Positions 9,148 to 16,499 of a stretch of DNA of 64,000 nt are shown here, one piece after another; position 1 is the first letter of the stretch, and each line of letters opens with the position of its first letter. The translations under genes and the position numbers were made by a program. The DNA comes from Nocardioides psychrotolerans. GTDB taxonomy: Bacteria; Actinomycetota; Actinomycetes; Propionibacteriales; Nocardioidaceae. The stretch lies in the NCBI RefSeq assembly GCF_900113685.1, contig NZ_FOQG01000009.1:107468-171467 (forward strand), read 5' to 3'. Below the pieces are notes generated by a model. It had not been told where the DNA came from, did not search any database, and saw only the letters and a list, made by a program, of their open reading frames with translations.

Positions 9148-9179
9148 GTCCTACTATTCAATAGTAGGACGTCCTACTA
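9148..9179. promoter_or_regulatory. Double palindromic operator between icmF and maoC
   Basis: Three copies of the half-site GTCCTACTA occur in alternating orientation: 9148-9156 forward, 9162-9170 reverse and 9171-9179 forward. The first two form a perfect 23-bp palindrome centred on 9159 (11-bp arms around one C). The last two form a perfect 18-bp palindrome at 9162-9179. The block sits 29 bp from the icmF start and 11 bp from the maoC start, so a bound regulator would control both. Related TTGGA(C/T)(A/G)TC(C/A)TA sequences precede marR and the thiolase. Confidence 0.8.
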
Positions 9180-9189
9180 AGTTGGGAAC

Positions 9190-9675
9190 GTGACGTTGAC
9201 CCCGGCCCCCTTCTACTTCGACGACTTCCGCGCCGGCCAGCTCTTCCTGAGCCAGGGCCGGACCATCACCGAGACCGACCTGGCCTCCTTCGCTGCCTGG
9301 AGCTGGGACACCAACCCGGTGCACACCGACGCGGTCGCCGCAGCGGCTGGGCGGTTCGGCCGTCCGATCGCACACGGGCTCCTGGGCATGTCGATCGCGA
9401 TGGGCCTGGCCTCGCGGATCGGCGTCTTCGAGGCGTGCTCGATCGCGCTGCTCGGCGTGGACGACTGGCGATTCCTCCGGCCGGTCCTCGTCGGGGACAC
9501 GCTGCGGTGCCGCGTCGAGATCCTGGCGGTCCGGCGCACCTCCGCGGGAGACGCCGGGGTTCTGGACCGAGCCTTCGCGGTGCTCAACCAGCGCGACGAG
9601 GTCGTGCAGGAGGGCCGGATCGGCCTGATGGTGTCGGTGTCCCCAGCTCGCCCGGAGGTCGGCTCAGCCGGGTGA
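9190..9675 (+). CDS. MaoC-family dehydratase/hydratase
   Basis: This 161-residue hotdog hydratase carries the hydratase-2 motif as SWDTNPVHTDAVAAA followed by FGRPIAHGLLG, with Asp, Asn and His in the usual spacing. The family adds water to 2-enoyl-CoA, producing (R)-3-hydroxyacyl-CoA, or acts on mesaconyl-type substrates. The start is GTG at 9190, just after the operator, with only a weak GGGA ribosome site. The stop overlaps the stop region of the convergent marR gene by 12 bp. It is probably co-regulated with icmF. Confidence 0.87.
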   Translation: MTLTPAPFYFDDFRAGQLFLSQGRTITETDLASFAAWSWDTNPVHTDAVAAAAGRFGRPIAHGLLGMSIAMGLASRIGVFEACSIALLGVDDWRFLRPVLVGDTLRCRVEILAVRRTSAGDAGVLDRAFAVLNQRDEVVQEGRIGLMVSVSPARPEVGSAG

Positions 9676-10191
9676 CCCGCCGGGCAGGTCGCCAGCGTTG
9701 ACGCGCAGCTCGGTGAGCAGCGCGGTCAGGGTGGTGACCGCCTCGGGATCGAGCTGGGGGCGTTCGAAGACGGTGGTGTTCAGTTGGGCGGTTGCGCGCT
9801 CGACGACGTTGCGGCCGGCCTCGGCGATCGAGGCCAGAACCACTCGCCGGTCCGCATCCTGGCCGAGTCGGCGTACGAAACCCTGACGCTCCAAGCGACC
9901 CACTGCGCTGGTCGCGCTGGACGGATGGACCTGCAGCAGCGAGCCGAGGCGGGTCATGGGCATGGCGCCCGCGCTCGAGAAGGAGAGCAGTCGGAGGGCC
10001 TCGTAGCGCGCGAAGGTGAGGTCCAGAGGGCGCAGGACTGCGTCGATCCGCTCCAGCAGCAGTTGCTGGACCCGCACCAGCGAGGTCACCATCGCCATTC
10101 CGTCGGCCGCCTCCGACCAGCCGTGATCGAGCCACTGCTGGTGCGCCTCCCGGATGGGGTCGCGCTCGCGCGGGCGTCGCGTCACGTGCAC
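9664..10191 (-). CDS. MarR-family transcriptional regulator
   Basis: This 175-residue winged-helix protein has helices TFARYEALRLLSFS and MTRLGSLLQVHPSSATSAVGRLE and the wing GFVRRLGQDADRRVVLASI, the classic MarR arrangement. It is the only intact regulator inside the catabolic cluster and lies between maoC and the thiolase. It is the natural candidate to bind the GTCCTA-type sites at 9148-9179, 10238-10252 and 10473-10493, probably released by an acyl-CoA or the free acid. That link is inferred from position. Confidence 0.9.
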   Translation of the reverse strand: MHVTRRPRERDPIREAHQQWLDHGWSEAADGMAMVTSLVRVQQLLLERIDAVLRPLDLTFARYEALRLLSFSSAGAMPMTRLGSLLQVHPSSATSAVGRLERQGFVRRLGQDADRRVVLASIAEAGRNVVERATAQLNTTVFERPQLDPEAVTTLTALLTELRVNAGDLPGGSPG

Positions 10192-10494
10192 CTCATTCTC
10201 GGTGGCGGCACCGGTTCTCCGGAGTGGGACCCATATCCTTGGACATCATAGGGTTGGCGACAGCTCGCTGCAGTGATGGACAGGCGGCCGGTGCGTACCG
10301 ATTGCCGGCGGGCTTGTGAGCGCGCAGTGTTCGAGGGGGACGGTCGACGATCAGAGCGCAGGCAGGTTCGCGTGGCACCAGCTCTGGCGCGTTGCCTTCC
10401 ATCTCCTGGGATCGGGCCGCGACTGGGATTCGGTGGGTCACGCCCGGTGATGAGATGGCCGCCCCAAACTGGTTGGACGTCCTAGTATTGGATC
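10192..10494. promoter_or_regulatory. Divergent marR / thiolase intergenic region with operator-like motifs
   Basis: No gene was found in these 303 bases. TTGGACATCATAG (about 10239-10251) lies near the marR start, and TTGGACGTCCTAGTATTGGAT (in two parts, 10473-10493) lies immediately before the thiolase ATG. The second contains GTCCTAGTATT, matching the icmF/maoC half-site GTCCTACTATT at 10 of 11 positions. The thiolase copy ends 2 nt before the ATG, so binding there would block initiation. Confidence 0.55.
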
Positions 10495-11673
10495 ATGAGC
10501 GAAGAGAAGATTGTCCTCGTCGATGGCGCCCGCACTCCGATCGGCAGCTTCGGCGGGGTGTTCAAGGACGTCCCGGGCTTCGAACTCGGCGCCACCGCTT
10601 CCCGAGCCGCGCTTGAGCGAGCTAGCGTCGCCGCCCACGACGTGCAGGAAGTCGTGATGGGGTGCATCGGACAGGTGGGTCCGGACGCCTACAACGCCCG
10701 CCGGGTCTCGATGGCTGCCGGTCTGCCGACGAACGTGCCGGCGTACACCGTCAACCGGCTCTGCGGGTCCGGGCTGCAGGCCATCTGGTCGGCGGCGATG
10801 GAGATGCGCTGGAACGGGCTCGACATCACGCTCGCCGGCGGTGACGAGTCGATGACCCGGATGCCCTTCTACGACTTCGGCGCTCGCGACGGGTACCGGT
10901 TGGGTGACCGTTCGCTCGTGGACGGGACTGTCGCGATACTCACCGACCCGTTCCATGGGATTCACATGGGGGTCACGGCCGAGAACGTCGCCGCGAAGTA
11001 CGGCATCTCTCGCGCGGCCCAGGACGAGTTCGCCGCTGAGTCGCAGCGACGTGCCGCCACGCCGGAGGCGAGGGCGGCGTTCGCGGAAGAGATCGTCGCG
11101 GTCGAGGTGGGCGGTCGCAAACCGTTCACGGTGAGCGAGGACGAGCACCCCAAGCCCGGCACCACCGTGGAGACACTGGCGAGCCTGCGCCCAGCCTTCA
11201 GCAAGGACGGCTCGGTCACGGCCGGCAACGCGTCGGGCATCAACGACGGAGCCGCCGCCGTGGTGCTGGCGCGGGAGTCGGCGGCCCTCGAGCGTGGCCT
11301 CACCCCGCTGGTCTCCCTCGAAGCCGTCGCGACCGCCGCGATGGAGCCCGAACTCATGGGCTACGCACCCGTTCTGGCTCTCAACGCGCTCTTCGAGAAG
11401 ACAGGCACCTCTCCGGCCGACATCGGCACCATCGAGCTCAACGAGGCGTTTGCCTCGCAAGCCGTCGCGGTCATCCGCGACGCCAAGCTGGACCCGGCGA
11501 AGGTCAACCCGTACGGCGGCGCCATCGCCCTGGGCCACCCGGTTGGCGCAACCGGCGCCATCCTGGCGCTCCGCGTCGCCCAGGACCTCGTCCGCCGCGA
11601 CCTCGAGCTCGGCATCGTAACCATGTGCATCGGTGGCGGCCAGGCGCTGGCCGCGCTCTTCAGGAGGATCTGA
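10495..11673 (+). CDS. Acetyl-CoA C-acyltransferase (thiolase)
   Basis: This 392-residue thiolase is full length. The acyl-accepting Cys is in NRLCGSGLQAI (about residue 88), the His in GGAIALGHPVGATGA (about residue 350) and the second Cys in TMCIGGGQ near the C-terminus. It cleaves 3-ketoacyl-CoA with CoA to give acetyl- or propionyl-CoA, the last step of beta-oxidation. The start ATG lies directly after the operator-like motif; no clear ribosome binding site is visible, so the mRNA may be leaderless or nearly so. It is followed after one base by an enoyl-CoA hydratase, so the two form an operon. Confidence 0.94.
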   Translation: MSEEKIVLVDGARTPIGSFGGVFKDVPGFELGATASRAALERASVAAHDVQEVVMGCIGQVGPDAYNARRVSMAAGLPTNVPAYTVNRLCGSGLQAIWSAAMEMRWNGLDITLAGGDESMTRMPFYDFGARDGYRLGDRSLVDGTVAILTDPFHGIHMGVTAENVAAKYGISRAAQDEFAAESQRRAATPEARAAFAEEIVAVEVGGRKPFTVSEDEHPKPGTTVETLASLRPAFSKDGSVTAGNASGINDGAAAVVLARESAALERGLTPLVSLEAVATAAMEPELMGYAPVLALNALFEKTGTSPADIGTIELNEAFASQAVAVIRDAKLDPAKVNPYGGAIALGHPVGATGAILALRVAQDLVRRDLELGIVTMCIGGGQALAALFRRI

Positions 11674-11674
11674 G

Positions 11675-12424
11675 GTGGCCCTCGTGGAGTACACGGTCGT
11701 CGACGCCGTAGCGCACATCGAGCTCAACCGCCCGGGCGCCGCCAACGCCTTCGATCTCGACACCACGCGGGAGTTCGCTGCCGCGGTGGACAGGGCCGCG
11801 ACGGACGTCGAGGCCCGGGCGCTCCTGGTCACCGGAGCGGGGCCGCGGTTCTGCGCCGGGGGCGACGTGGCCTCCTTCGCGTCGGCTCCCGACCAGCCGG
11901 CCTACATCCACCGACTGGCGGTCGAGCTCGACGCGGCATTCCAGGCGCTGGCGGCGATCGAGAAGCCCGTCGTCGCCGCAGTGCAGGGCGCCGTCGCCGG
12001 GGCGGGGTTGGCCCTGATGCTCAGCTGCGACGTGATCGTGTCCGCGGCCGCGACGAAGTTCGTGTTCGCCTACCCAGGCATCGGCTTCACCCCCGACTGC
12101 GGAGTGTCGTATCTCCTACCCCGTGCTGTCGGTCAGCAGCGAGCGCTCACCTTCGCCCTCACCGGCAAGCCGGCCACGGCCGCGGAGGCGCTCGACTGGG
12201 GACTGGTCTCGGAGGTCGTCGCCGATCCCGTGGCCTGGGCCCGTGACCTGGCTGCCGGGTTCGCCGCCGGCCCGGCGACGGCCCTGGGGAACGTACGACG
12301 GCTGCTGCGCCAGGGATGGGACATGTCGCGCGCAGAGACCGGTGCGGAGGAAGCGCGCACGATCACCGAGATGGTGAAGGGCCACGAGGCCCAGACGCTG
12401 ATCGCCCGCTTCGTGACCCGCTGA
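11675..12424 (+). CDS. Enoyl-CoA hydratase/isomerase
   Basis: This crotonase-fold protein of 249 residues has the oxyanion-hole motif RFCAGGDVASF and the second loop AVQGAVAGAGLALMLSCD. The position near GIGFTPDCGVSYLLPRAVG has Asp where many hydratases have Glu, so isomerase or another crotonase activity is possible. GTG at 11675 is chosen because AGGAGG (11662-11667) is 7 nt upstream. The thiolase stop is two bases earlier, indicating tight coupling. It belongs to the beta-oxidation part of the island. Confidence 0.92.
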   Translation: MALVEYTVVDAVAHIELNRPGAANAFDLDTTREFAAAVDRAATDVEARALLVTGAGPRFCAGGDVASFASAPDQPAYIHRLAVELDAAFQALAAIEKPVVAAVQGAVAGAGLALMLSCDVIVSAAATKFVFAYPGIGFTPDCGVSYLLPRAVGQQRALTFALTGKPATAAEALDWGLVSEVVADPVAWARDLAAGFAAGPATALGNVRRLLRQGWDMSRAETGAEEARTITEMVKGHEAQTLIARFVTR

Positions 12425-12691
12425 TCAGCGCGGAGCCATCCGCAGCGCACCGTCCAGCCGGATGGTCTCCCCGTTGAGGTAGTCGAGGTCGATGAGCGAC
12501 AGCGCCAGGTCCGCGTACTCGTCCGGGCGTCCGAGCCGTTGCGGGAACGGGATACCGGCGGCGAGCCCGGCCCGGAACTCCTCCGAGACGGTCGCCAGCA
12601 TCGGCGTCTCGACGATTCCGGACGCGATGGTCAACACCCGGATGCCGTACTGCGCGAGGTCCCTGGCCGCGGGCAGGGTCAGGCCGACCAC
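12425..12691 (-). pseudogene. Short-chain dehydrogenase/reductase, C-terminal fragment
   Basis: About 88 residues remain: [31 protein letters not shown], then [18 protein letters not shown] and [15 protein letters not shown]. This is the C-terminal third of an SDR of the 3-hydroxyacyl-CoA dehydrogenase type 2 kind. The Rossmann Gly motif and catalytic YxxxK are missing, because an IS3-type sequence begins at about 12690-12695. In an intact island this enzyme would provide the 3-hydroxyacyl-CoA oxidation step between hydratase and thiolase. It converges on the hydratase gene with adjacent stops. Confidence 0.85.
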
Positions 12692-12966
12692 GCCGTCCTC
12701 AAGATGTGGTTCGCGCGGCGCAGCTCGCGGTTCTCCCGCTCAAGCTCGGCCAACCGGTGCGCGTCGCTGGTGGTGGTGCCTGGCCGGACACCGCCGTCGA
12801 CCTCGGCCTGCCGGACCCAGTTACGCAGGGTCTCGGGATGCATGCCGAGCTGCTCGGCCACACGCGCGATCGCGCCCTGCTTCGTCGCCGGGTCCGCCCG
12901 CAGTTCCACCGCCATCCGGGTGGCTCGCTCACGCAACTCGTCGGGGTACTTCCTGGGTGCTGCCAT
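12679..12966 (-). pseudogene. IS3-family transposase OrfA, 3' truncated
   Basis: MAAPRKYPDELRERATRMAV begins a helix-turn-helix OrfA: GAIARVAEQLGMHPETLRNWVRQAE, then the leucine-zipper-like [21 protein letters not shown]. The frame then runs into SDR sequence and stops at 12679, so about the last 5-10 family residues, the frameshift window and orfB are missing. Non-functional for transposition on its own. The first ATG is at 12966. Confidence 0.8.
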
Positions 12967-13017
12967 GACTCTCATCCTCCATGGATTGAGAGCCTCCATC
13001 AGACCCGGGGCGATTCA
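12693..13017 (-). mobile_element. IS3-family remnant (left end plus orfA only)
   Basis: The outer end at 13003-13017, read on the minus strand, is TGAATCGCCCCGGGT, a typical IS3-type terminus. Inside it lies an orfA-like frame, but orfB and the other end are absent. The inner break at about 12690-12695 joins directly to the SDR fragment, so part of the IS and the 5' part of the SDR gene were lost together. Confidence 0.75.
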
Positions 13018-13117
13018 CGTCACGGTTGCCGGTTGCGGCAACGACTCGCCTGGGGACGGGTCCAGCGGTCCATCAGGACATCCACTGACTGGTGCTGTGG
13101 GATCCCACGGATCGGGG

Positions 13118-13345
13118 GTGCCGTCGTGGCCGGCGCCGACCGACGTGACTGGCCGCGTCAAAGCTGCTGGCCTGGATCTGGGGCCGATGGGTATGGCTGA
13201 GCGTTACCACCCTCAGCTTCAGGTTGTCATCGGCGGCCAGCAGGTTCTGGTGCCGGCGAACATAGGTGTGGACGCGGCCACGGGTGCGATGTCGGCGGTC
13301 CACACCCATACCGACGATCCACATCGAAGCCGCTACATCCGGTGA
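13118..13345 (+). pseudogene. Fragment of a conserved secreted/membrane protein domain
   Basis: The frame reads PAPTDVTGRVKAAGLDLGPM, then HPQLQVVIGGQQVLVPANIG and VDAATGAMSAVHTHTDD, before diverging to a stop at 13345. It resembles the domain with the pattern pure-hydrophobic strand, VPA(D/N)IGID.ATG.MS..HTH found in actinobacterial exported proteins. No start, signal peptide or C-terminal part is attached, so it is taken as a gene fragment in the scrap region. Function unknown. Confidence 0.5.
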
Positions 13346-13452
13346 GGCCGCGTCGGGCTGGATGATGTCAAACGGCAGTTCCGACATCAGTTCGATGTAC
13401 TCGCCGCGCACCCCCGGCGCGTCGAGGACGACGAGGTGGCCCAGCCGTACCC

Positions 13453-13722
13453 GTGGCCCTGGACTTCCAGTTCCACAACCGCATAGCGCAGGTATCGAAC
13501 ATCGGACTCCTTCGTCGCCTTTATGAACAAATCGGACCACATCATGCGATCTACTCGGAGAAAGTGATCTCAACTCCGGGGCGTATCGAACGAGCCTGTC
13601 AGGGCCACGAGCGCATCCTGAACGCCATCGTGCAGAGCGGCGCAGAAGCTGCCCGGACATCGGCGTCGGATCATCTCCGCTCAGCTGAAGGTGACCTCGT
13701 CGCAGCGAGCCAACCGGACTGA
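13453..13722 (+). pseudogene. GntR-family regulator, FCD effector domain fragment
   Basis: The 89 residues LDFQFHNRIAQVSNIGLLRR, YEQIGPHHAIYSEKV, GHERILNAIVQSGAEAARTS and ASDHLRSAEGDLVA match the helical FCD ligand domain of FadR-type GntR regulators, including the D..FH metal-site motif. The N-terminal winged helix is absent; upstream DNA does not encode one in any frame I could read. It cannot bind DNA and is a remnant. The intact gene may once have regulated the neighbouring acyl-CoA cluster. Confidence 0.75.
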
Positions 13723-13727
13723 CCCGT

Positions 13728-14080
13728 GTGTGCCGACATCGCCGCCCGGCGGGCCGCCCACAGCACATACCGCTCGCCTTCGACTCCCAACCGGAAGCCC
13801 AGACCGAGTTCGCTGCTGACGTCGACTGGTACGACGCCCGCGAGGCTGGTGTAGTCGGCCGCTTCGCGGAAGCGGTCCGTGCAGCCATCGACGCTGCCGT
13901 CGACGACCCCGCGGCCTGGGCGGCGTGGTTGGGATCGTCAGCCGGTCGTGCGTTTGAAGGGCGTGACCGGCTTCCCCTTTAGGGGTCGTCTACTTCGTTG
14001 AGCACGACGTGTTGACAATCGTGGTCGTGGCTCACGCCAAGCGCCGACCGAGCTACTGGCGAGATCGAGGCAGTCCCTGA
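13728..14080 (+). pseudogene. ParE/RelE-type toxin, multiply frameshifted
   Basis: Frame one gives FDSQPEAQTEFAADVDWYDA and GVVGRFAEAVRAAIDAAVDDPAAW, the N-terminal helices of a ParE-like toxin. Near 13920 the match moves to the next frame (RQPVVRLKGVTGFPF), and near 13985 to the third (VVYFVEHDVLTIVVVAHAKR then RPSYWRDRGSP, stop at 14080). Two indels are therefore needed to restore it, and no antitoxin lies directly upstream. It looks like an inactivated duplicate of the intact pair at 14566-15092. Confidence 0.75.
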
Positions 14081-14104
14081 CGCAGCCACCGCGCGTCGCC
14101 AGCG

Positions 14105-14178
14105 GTCCGCAAATAGTCCGCAAGAAGTTCGGCCGAGACCGACGATCGCCGACGACCTCCAACGGTCTTGAGAGCGCG
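14105..14178 (+). repeat. Copy A of a 74-bp direct repeat
   Basis: This segment starts GTCCGCAAATAGTCCGCAAG and aligns without gaps, at 58 of 74 positions, to 15281-15354. The two copies bracket the intact antitoxin/ParE pair and follow, respectively, the broken and intact ParE genes. An old tandem duplication of a toxin-antitoxin unit would produce this pattern. Confidence 0.7.
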
Positions 14179-14428
14179 TTTCCGCAGGTCAGACCGTGTT
14201 TTTCGACCTCGACCAACGATGACCAACTACAGCCGAAACCCCCCGTGATCGTTCCGCTTCAACGTGTAAACGTGCAGGTCAGCGCCTGAGAGTCACGGCC
14301 GGCCCTCACAGTGCCCTCACCAGCGCCAAGGACCTCAGCCGCGCTGACGCGTTCCGAACCCGGCTCTCGGCGTTGGGCCACAGGTGTGCGTACGTCGCCG
14401 GAGGAGTCGCCTAGGCTCCCCGGTATGA

Positions 14429-14560
14429 GCGCGGTTCGCCGACGCCAAGCGCCTGGCGGGGTCGAAGCCGCGGGGGACGTGGCCACCCGAGTTCGTCGGC
14501 ATGATCAAGGGCGGCCCTTCTGACGGATCGACCGCCGTCGGCCGAGGCGGCGTATCGTGA
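14429..14560 (+). pseudogene. C-terminal fragment of an antitoxin-like gene
   Basis: The frame FADAKRLAGSKPRGTWPPEF, VGMIKGGPSDGST ends at TGA 14558-14560. The WPPEFVGMIK(D/G)GPSD pattern is familiar from the tails of small antitoxin-like proteins. A stop at 14426-14428 closes the frame upstream, and no start is in frame. It overlaps the start region of the next antitoxin gene. Assignment is tentative. Confidence 0.4.
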
Positions 14561-14565
14561 TGGGC

Positions 14566-14778
14566 ATGGTGAACCCCGCTCTCCAGTCAGCGATCGAGGC
14601 GATGAGCCTCGATGAGCGCTTGGAGCTGGTCGAGTACATCGAGGGCACGGTTCCGGTCGCCGTGACCGAGCGGCAGAAGGCCACGATCCGGTCTCGTGCC
14701 GCCGAGCTTGAGGCCGACCCGTCGATCGGCCTGTCCTGGGGCGAACTCAAGGCGCGGCTCGCCGCCCGTCGGGCGTGA
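14566..14778 (+). CDS. Addiction-module antitoxin (small, ParE partner)
   Basis: This protein of about 70 residues reads MVNPALQSAIEAMSLDERLE, LVEYIEGTVPVAVTERQKAT, ending SWGELKARLAARRA. The length, charged helical C-terminus and SLDERLELVEYIE segment fit the putative addiction-module component family. ATG at 14566 is favoured over 14557 and 14560 because MVNPAL recurs in the remnant at 16505. The stop overlaps the toxin start as GTGA (14775-14778), the usual coupling of antitoxin to toxin. It should neutralise the downstream toxin and repress its own promoter. Confidence 0.82.
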   Translation: MVNPALQSAIEAMSLDERLELVEYIEGTVPVAVTERQKATIRSRAAELEADPSIGLSWGELKARLAARRA

Positions 14779-15092
14779 CCCTTCGACCAGTGGTCTTCCA
14801 CCCCGGTGTGGAGGACGACCTCGCCTCGATCTATGAGCACTACGAGGCGTTCGATTCGTCACTCCCCGGACGGTTCGAGGCCCGCCTTGATGATCAGGTC
14901 GAGCGCATCGAGATGTTCCCCGAGTCGGGAGCAGTCCTGTTTGAGCCTTACCGCCGCGTCCTGCTGAAGCGGTTCCCGTACATGGCCGTCTACGTCGTGC
15001 GCAACGACCGGATCGACGTGCTTGCCGTGATCGGTGTCCGACGAGATCCGGAGTCGATCGAGGCGGCAGTCTCCGGGCGAGGCGATGAGTAG
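14775..15092 (+). CDS. Type II toxin, RelE/ParE family
   Basis: This 105-residue protein reads VVFHPGVEDDLASIYEHYEA, SLPGRFEARLDDQVERIEMF, RRVLLKRFPYMAVYVVRNDR, IDVLAVIGVRRDPE. This is the full ParE/RelE fold: two N-terminal helices followed by the beta-sheet with conserved Arg and the VYVV core. The GTG start overlaps the antitoxin stop. ParE members poison gyrase and RelE members cleave mRNA; the sequence does not settle which applies here. It appears intact, unlike the copy at 13728-14080. Confidence 0.88.
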   Translation: MTLRPVVFHPGVEDDLASIYEHYEAFDSSLPGRFEARLDDQVERIEMFPESGAVLFEPYRRVLLKRFPYMAVYVVRNDRIDVLAVIGVRRDPESIEAAVSGRGDE

Positions 15093-15280
15093 GTCCTCCG
15101 TCCTCTCGTTGCCCTCAATCTGCCGCCCCTTCGGTCCGTACAGACTCCGCAAGTAATTCAGCGGGATGGTGGGAACTCGACGTCGGGCGTCGGACCACGG
15201 AGATGAGCGAAGGGTCCGTACGCCGGGTCCGTGAGGCGCACACGGTCGTTGTGCTGCTTGCTGGTCGGACGCCGCCCGAC

Positions 15281-15354
15281 GTCCGCAAGTAGCCTGCAAG
15301 AAGTCCAGCCGAGGCCGACGATCGTCCGCGACGCCCGACCGTCCCGAGAACGCG
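15281..15354 (+). repeat. Copy B of a 74-bp direct repeat
   Basis: This is the partner of 14105-14178 (58/74 identical, no gaps), beginning GTCCGCAAGTAGCCTGCAAG. It lies between the intact ParE gene and the MNT/HEPN pair. The rest of 15093-15378 holds no convincing gene. Confidence 0.7.
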
Positions 15355-15378
15355 CGGGTGCCGTTGACCGTCGATATA

Positions 15379-15984
15379 ATGGAGGATAATCTCAGTTATA
15401 TGAGAACTGAGGCGCCACTCCTCGCTCCGATCTTCCGGTCGGAGGGTCAGGCGCGACTGCTCTCCACCTTGTTGCTCACCGGCGAGGAACTGAGCGTCAC
15501 CGATCTGGCCAAACGGGCCGGCCTGGCTTACCCGACCGCGCACCGTGAGGTCGCGCGCCTGGTGGGTGCCGGCATCCTGAGCGAGCGACAGGTGGGCCGC
15601 ACGAGGCTGATCCGCGGCAACGCCGAGAGTCCGCTGGTAAACCCCTTGCGCGAGATCCTCACGATCGCGACCGGCCCGGTGGTGATCCTCGCCGAGGAGC
15701 TTGCCCGCATCGACGGGATCGAGTCGGCGTTCCTCTACGGCTCCTTCGCTGCGCGGATGCTCGGGGAGGCCGGTCCGGCACCGCACGACATTGACGTCAT
15801 GGTGCTCGGTGAGCCCGACGTGGACGCGGTCTACGAGGCGTGCACCCGGATCGAGGCCGCGGTGCACCGTCCCGTGAACCCGACGATCCTCACCCCTGAG
15901 GAGTTCGCCGTGCGCTCCGGATTCCTGGACAACGTGCGCAGCGGCAAGGTTGTCGCCGTGATCGGGGAGCTGCCGTGGCGCTGA
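15379..15984 (+). CDS. MNT-type nucleotidyltransferase with N-terminal winged helix (antitoxin of MNT/HEPN pair)
   Basis: This protein of about 200 residues has a winged helix (LSVTDLAKRAGLAYPTAHRE, VARLVGAGILSERQVGRTRL) followed by a minimal nucleotidyltransferase core, GSFAARMLG and PHDIDVMVLG, with the paired Asp needed for metal binding. MNT proteins of this kind neutralise HEPN toxins, in studied cases by adding AMP to them. Starts at 15358 (GTG), 15379 and 15400 (ATG) are in frame; TATAAT at 15375-15380 and the ATATAA...TTATAT inverted repeat (15374-15401) suggest initiation at 15400 from a short-leader transcript. The HEPN gene overlaps the 3' end by 10 nt. Confidence 0.85.
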   Translation: MEDNLSYMRTEAPLLAPIFRSEGQARLLSTLLLTGEELSVTDLAKRAGLAYPTAHREVARLVGAGILSERQVGRTRLIRGNAESPLVNPLREILTIATGPVVILAEELARIDGIESAFLYGSFAARMLGEAGPAPHDIDVMVLGEPDVDAVYEACTRIEAAVHRPVNPTILTPEEFAVRSGFLDNVRSGKVVAVIGELPWR

Positions 15985-16433
15985 CCCCGCTCACCCGCGT
16001 CCAGCAGGCGACGGTCCTCGCCTTGGTCGAGGCGCGACGTCTCGATGTCGTGCCCGCAGACGTCGCGCGTGCGACCTCGTTTCTGCGCCAGGCCGAGGAG
16101 CGACTGAACCAACTGCCGCTGCTCACCAGTGTCGTCGTCAGGTACGGCATCGCCTACGACGCCTGTCACGACACGGGTGAGGCCCTGCTGGCGGCGTACG
16201 GCTTCCGGACGACCAACGGGCCCGGCCAACACGATGCGCTCGGCCGGTATCTGCGTGCCGTCTTCGACAAACCGCCCGCGAAAAGGGCGGCGCAAGAGTT
16301 CGACCGCCTGCGACGCGCTCGCAACCAGGACCGCTACGAGGCGAGGCCGGTGGGTGCCGCGGCGACCGAGAAGGCCGAGCAGGTCGCTCGGACGCTGTTC
16401 GACGCCGCCCTCGTCAGAGGGCTCTCGTCGTGA
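15975..16433 (+). CDS. HEPN-domain protein (toxin of MNT/HEPN pair)
   Basis: This 152-residue all-helical protein contains the segments ATSFLRQAEERLNQLPLLTS, RYGIAYDACHDTGEALLAAY and LRRARNQDRYEARP. The long helices with a basic RN...Y motif fit the HEPN RNase fold of the kind paired with nucleotidyltransferases. The canonical Rx4-6H is not seen; the place holds RNQDRY, a variant shared in spirit with the second pair at 35360. GTG at 15975 overlaps the MNT gene, so translation is coupled. Whether it cuts RNA is untested. Confidence 0.8.
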   Translation: MALTPLTRVQQATVLALVEARRLDVVPADVARATSFLRQAEERLNQLPLLTSVVVRYGIAYDACHDTGEALLAAYGFRTTNGPGQHDALGRYLRAVFDKPPAKRAAQEFDRLRRARNQDRYEARPVGAAATEKAEQVARTLFDAALVRGLSS

Positions 16434-16499
16434 TCGCCCAGCTGGTCGGCGGTACGCCCGGAAGTGACTGTCCGGGTCTCGCTGTTGCCGGGCAATCTG

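Noticed and set aside
13325..13480. Minus-strand frame containing LVVLDAPGVRGEYIELMSEL
   Set aside because: The composition looks protein-like and it may be another gene scrap, but I could not tie it to a family or to a start, so it is not annotated.
15093..15280. Minus-strand frame with VPTIPLNYLRSLYGPKGRQI
   Set aside because: Short and without start or partner; could be a phage-gene scrap but is not supportable.
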